A DNA stretch of 64,000 nucleotides from Setaria digitata (lineage: Eukaryota > Nematoda > Chromadorea > Rhabditida > Setariidae). The translations under genes and the position numbers were made by a program. The notes beneath the pieces were generated by a model that was given only the letters and a program-made list of their open reading frames with translations, did no database searches and was not told the DNA's origin. Location: the NCBI GenBank assembly GCA_003640385.1, contig RCAB01000009.1, positions 310,001-374,000 of the forward strand, in the 5' to 3' direction. Positions 63,622-64,000 of this stretch are shown here, piece after piece. Numbering within the stretch: the first letter of the stretch is position 1; each line of letters begins with the position of its first letter.

Positions 63622-64000
63622 TTTTGTACGCACTACGTGGAACTAAATTGCATGTGAAACTAGTGCAGCACACGCATTGAGCACATTTGGCATGTTCCAT
63701 ACTTTATACGGACTGCGTAATTTCATGAATTCCTTAACTGATTTTGAAAATCATGAAGTTGGTGAGTAATTAAAGGTACAAGGAGCAGAAGACTTATGGC
63801 ACGTAAAACTTGACCGGAACCCGCGGGGTCACAAACATTTTCAATGCGAGCCAGCCAGGACAGCTAACCAATGCAAAAAATCAATTGTTGTTGGTATCGG
63901 AGACGCTATGAAAACAGTAAATCTATTGTATAAGAAATCTACCGGAACAAAGGGTTTTTTTGCATAGTTTATGTGATCTGGCTGTTTGTTGAAGAGATGA
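63622..64000. other. Window end, no recognisable gene
   Basis: About 380 bases with no supported feature. If exon A of the preceding entry is real, this is its promoter region. Confidence 0.4.

Overview
The window is nuclear DNA of a nematode, most likely a parasitic spirurid or filarial worm. It is strongly A+T-rich. Genes are broken into many small exons with short introns (about 50-500 bases) whose 3' splice sites mostly read TTTCAG or TTTTAG. All recognisable proteins are eukaryotic. The placement within nematodes is inference. I found no rRNA, tRNA, CRISPR, prophage or intact transposon. The assembly carries one N at 10704 inside a small duplication.

Plus strand, 1-35 kb: an SNRK-type protein kinase (1272-7490); mitochondrial leucyl-tRNA synthetase (8879-15788, 21 exons that join in frame to 878 codons); a 5-kb gene-poor stretch ending in a 42-bp minisatellite; hexokinase (26530-30484, with a possible alternative first exon about 5.6 kb upstream); and the alpha subunit of electron transfer flavoprotein (32209-35334). 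A short unrecognised gene may lie at 36751-37175. A Tat-SF1/CUS2-type splicing factor occupies 38929-41563.

Minus strand, 42-47 kb: bifunctional CoA synthase (41999-44518), tail to tail with the splicing factor, and upstream of it a small SHB-family SH2 adaptor (45436-47025). Then comes 5.9 kb without a recognisable gene. Cytosolic alanyl-tRNA synthetase (52948-58920, plus) converges on a TBP-like factor TLF/TRF2 gene (60070 upward, minus) whose 5' end is complex and may reach 63621.

The genes are housekeeping or regulatory and do not form one pathway: translation (two synthetases), energy and cofactor metabolism (hexokinase, ETF-alpha, CoA synthase), RNA splicing, transcription and signalling. 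No clear operon is visible; same-strand neighbours are 0.9-1.7 kb apart. Exon boundaries were derived by hand from splice signals, reading-frame phase and family conservation. Points of interest are three GC-AG introns, altered key residues in the splicing factor's UHM domain and the adaptor's SH2 domain, a shortened C-terminus of CoA synthase, alternative 5' ends for TLF and hexokinase, and several inverted or tandem repeats. I did not find a convincing new multi-gene system.
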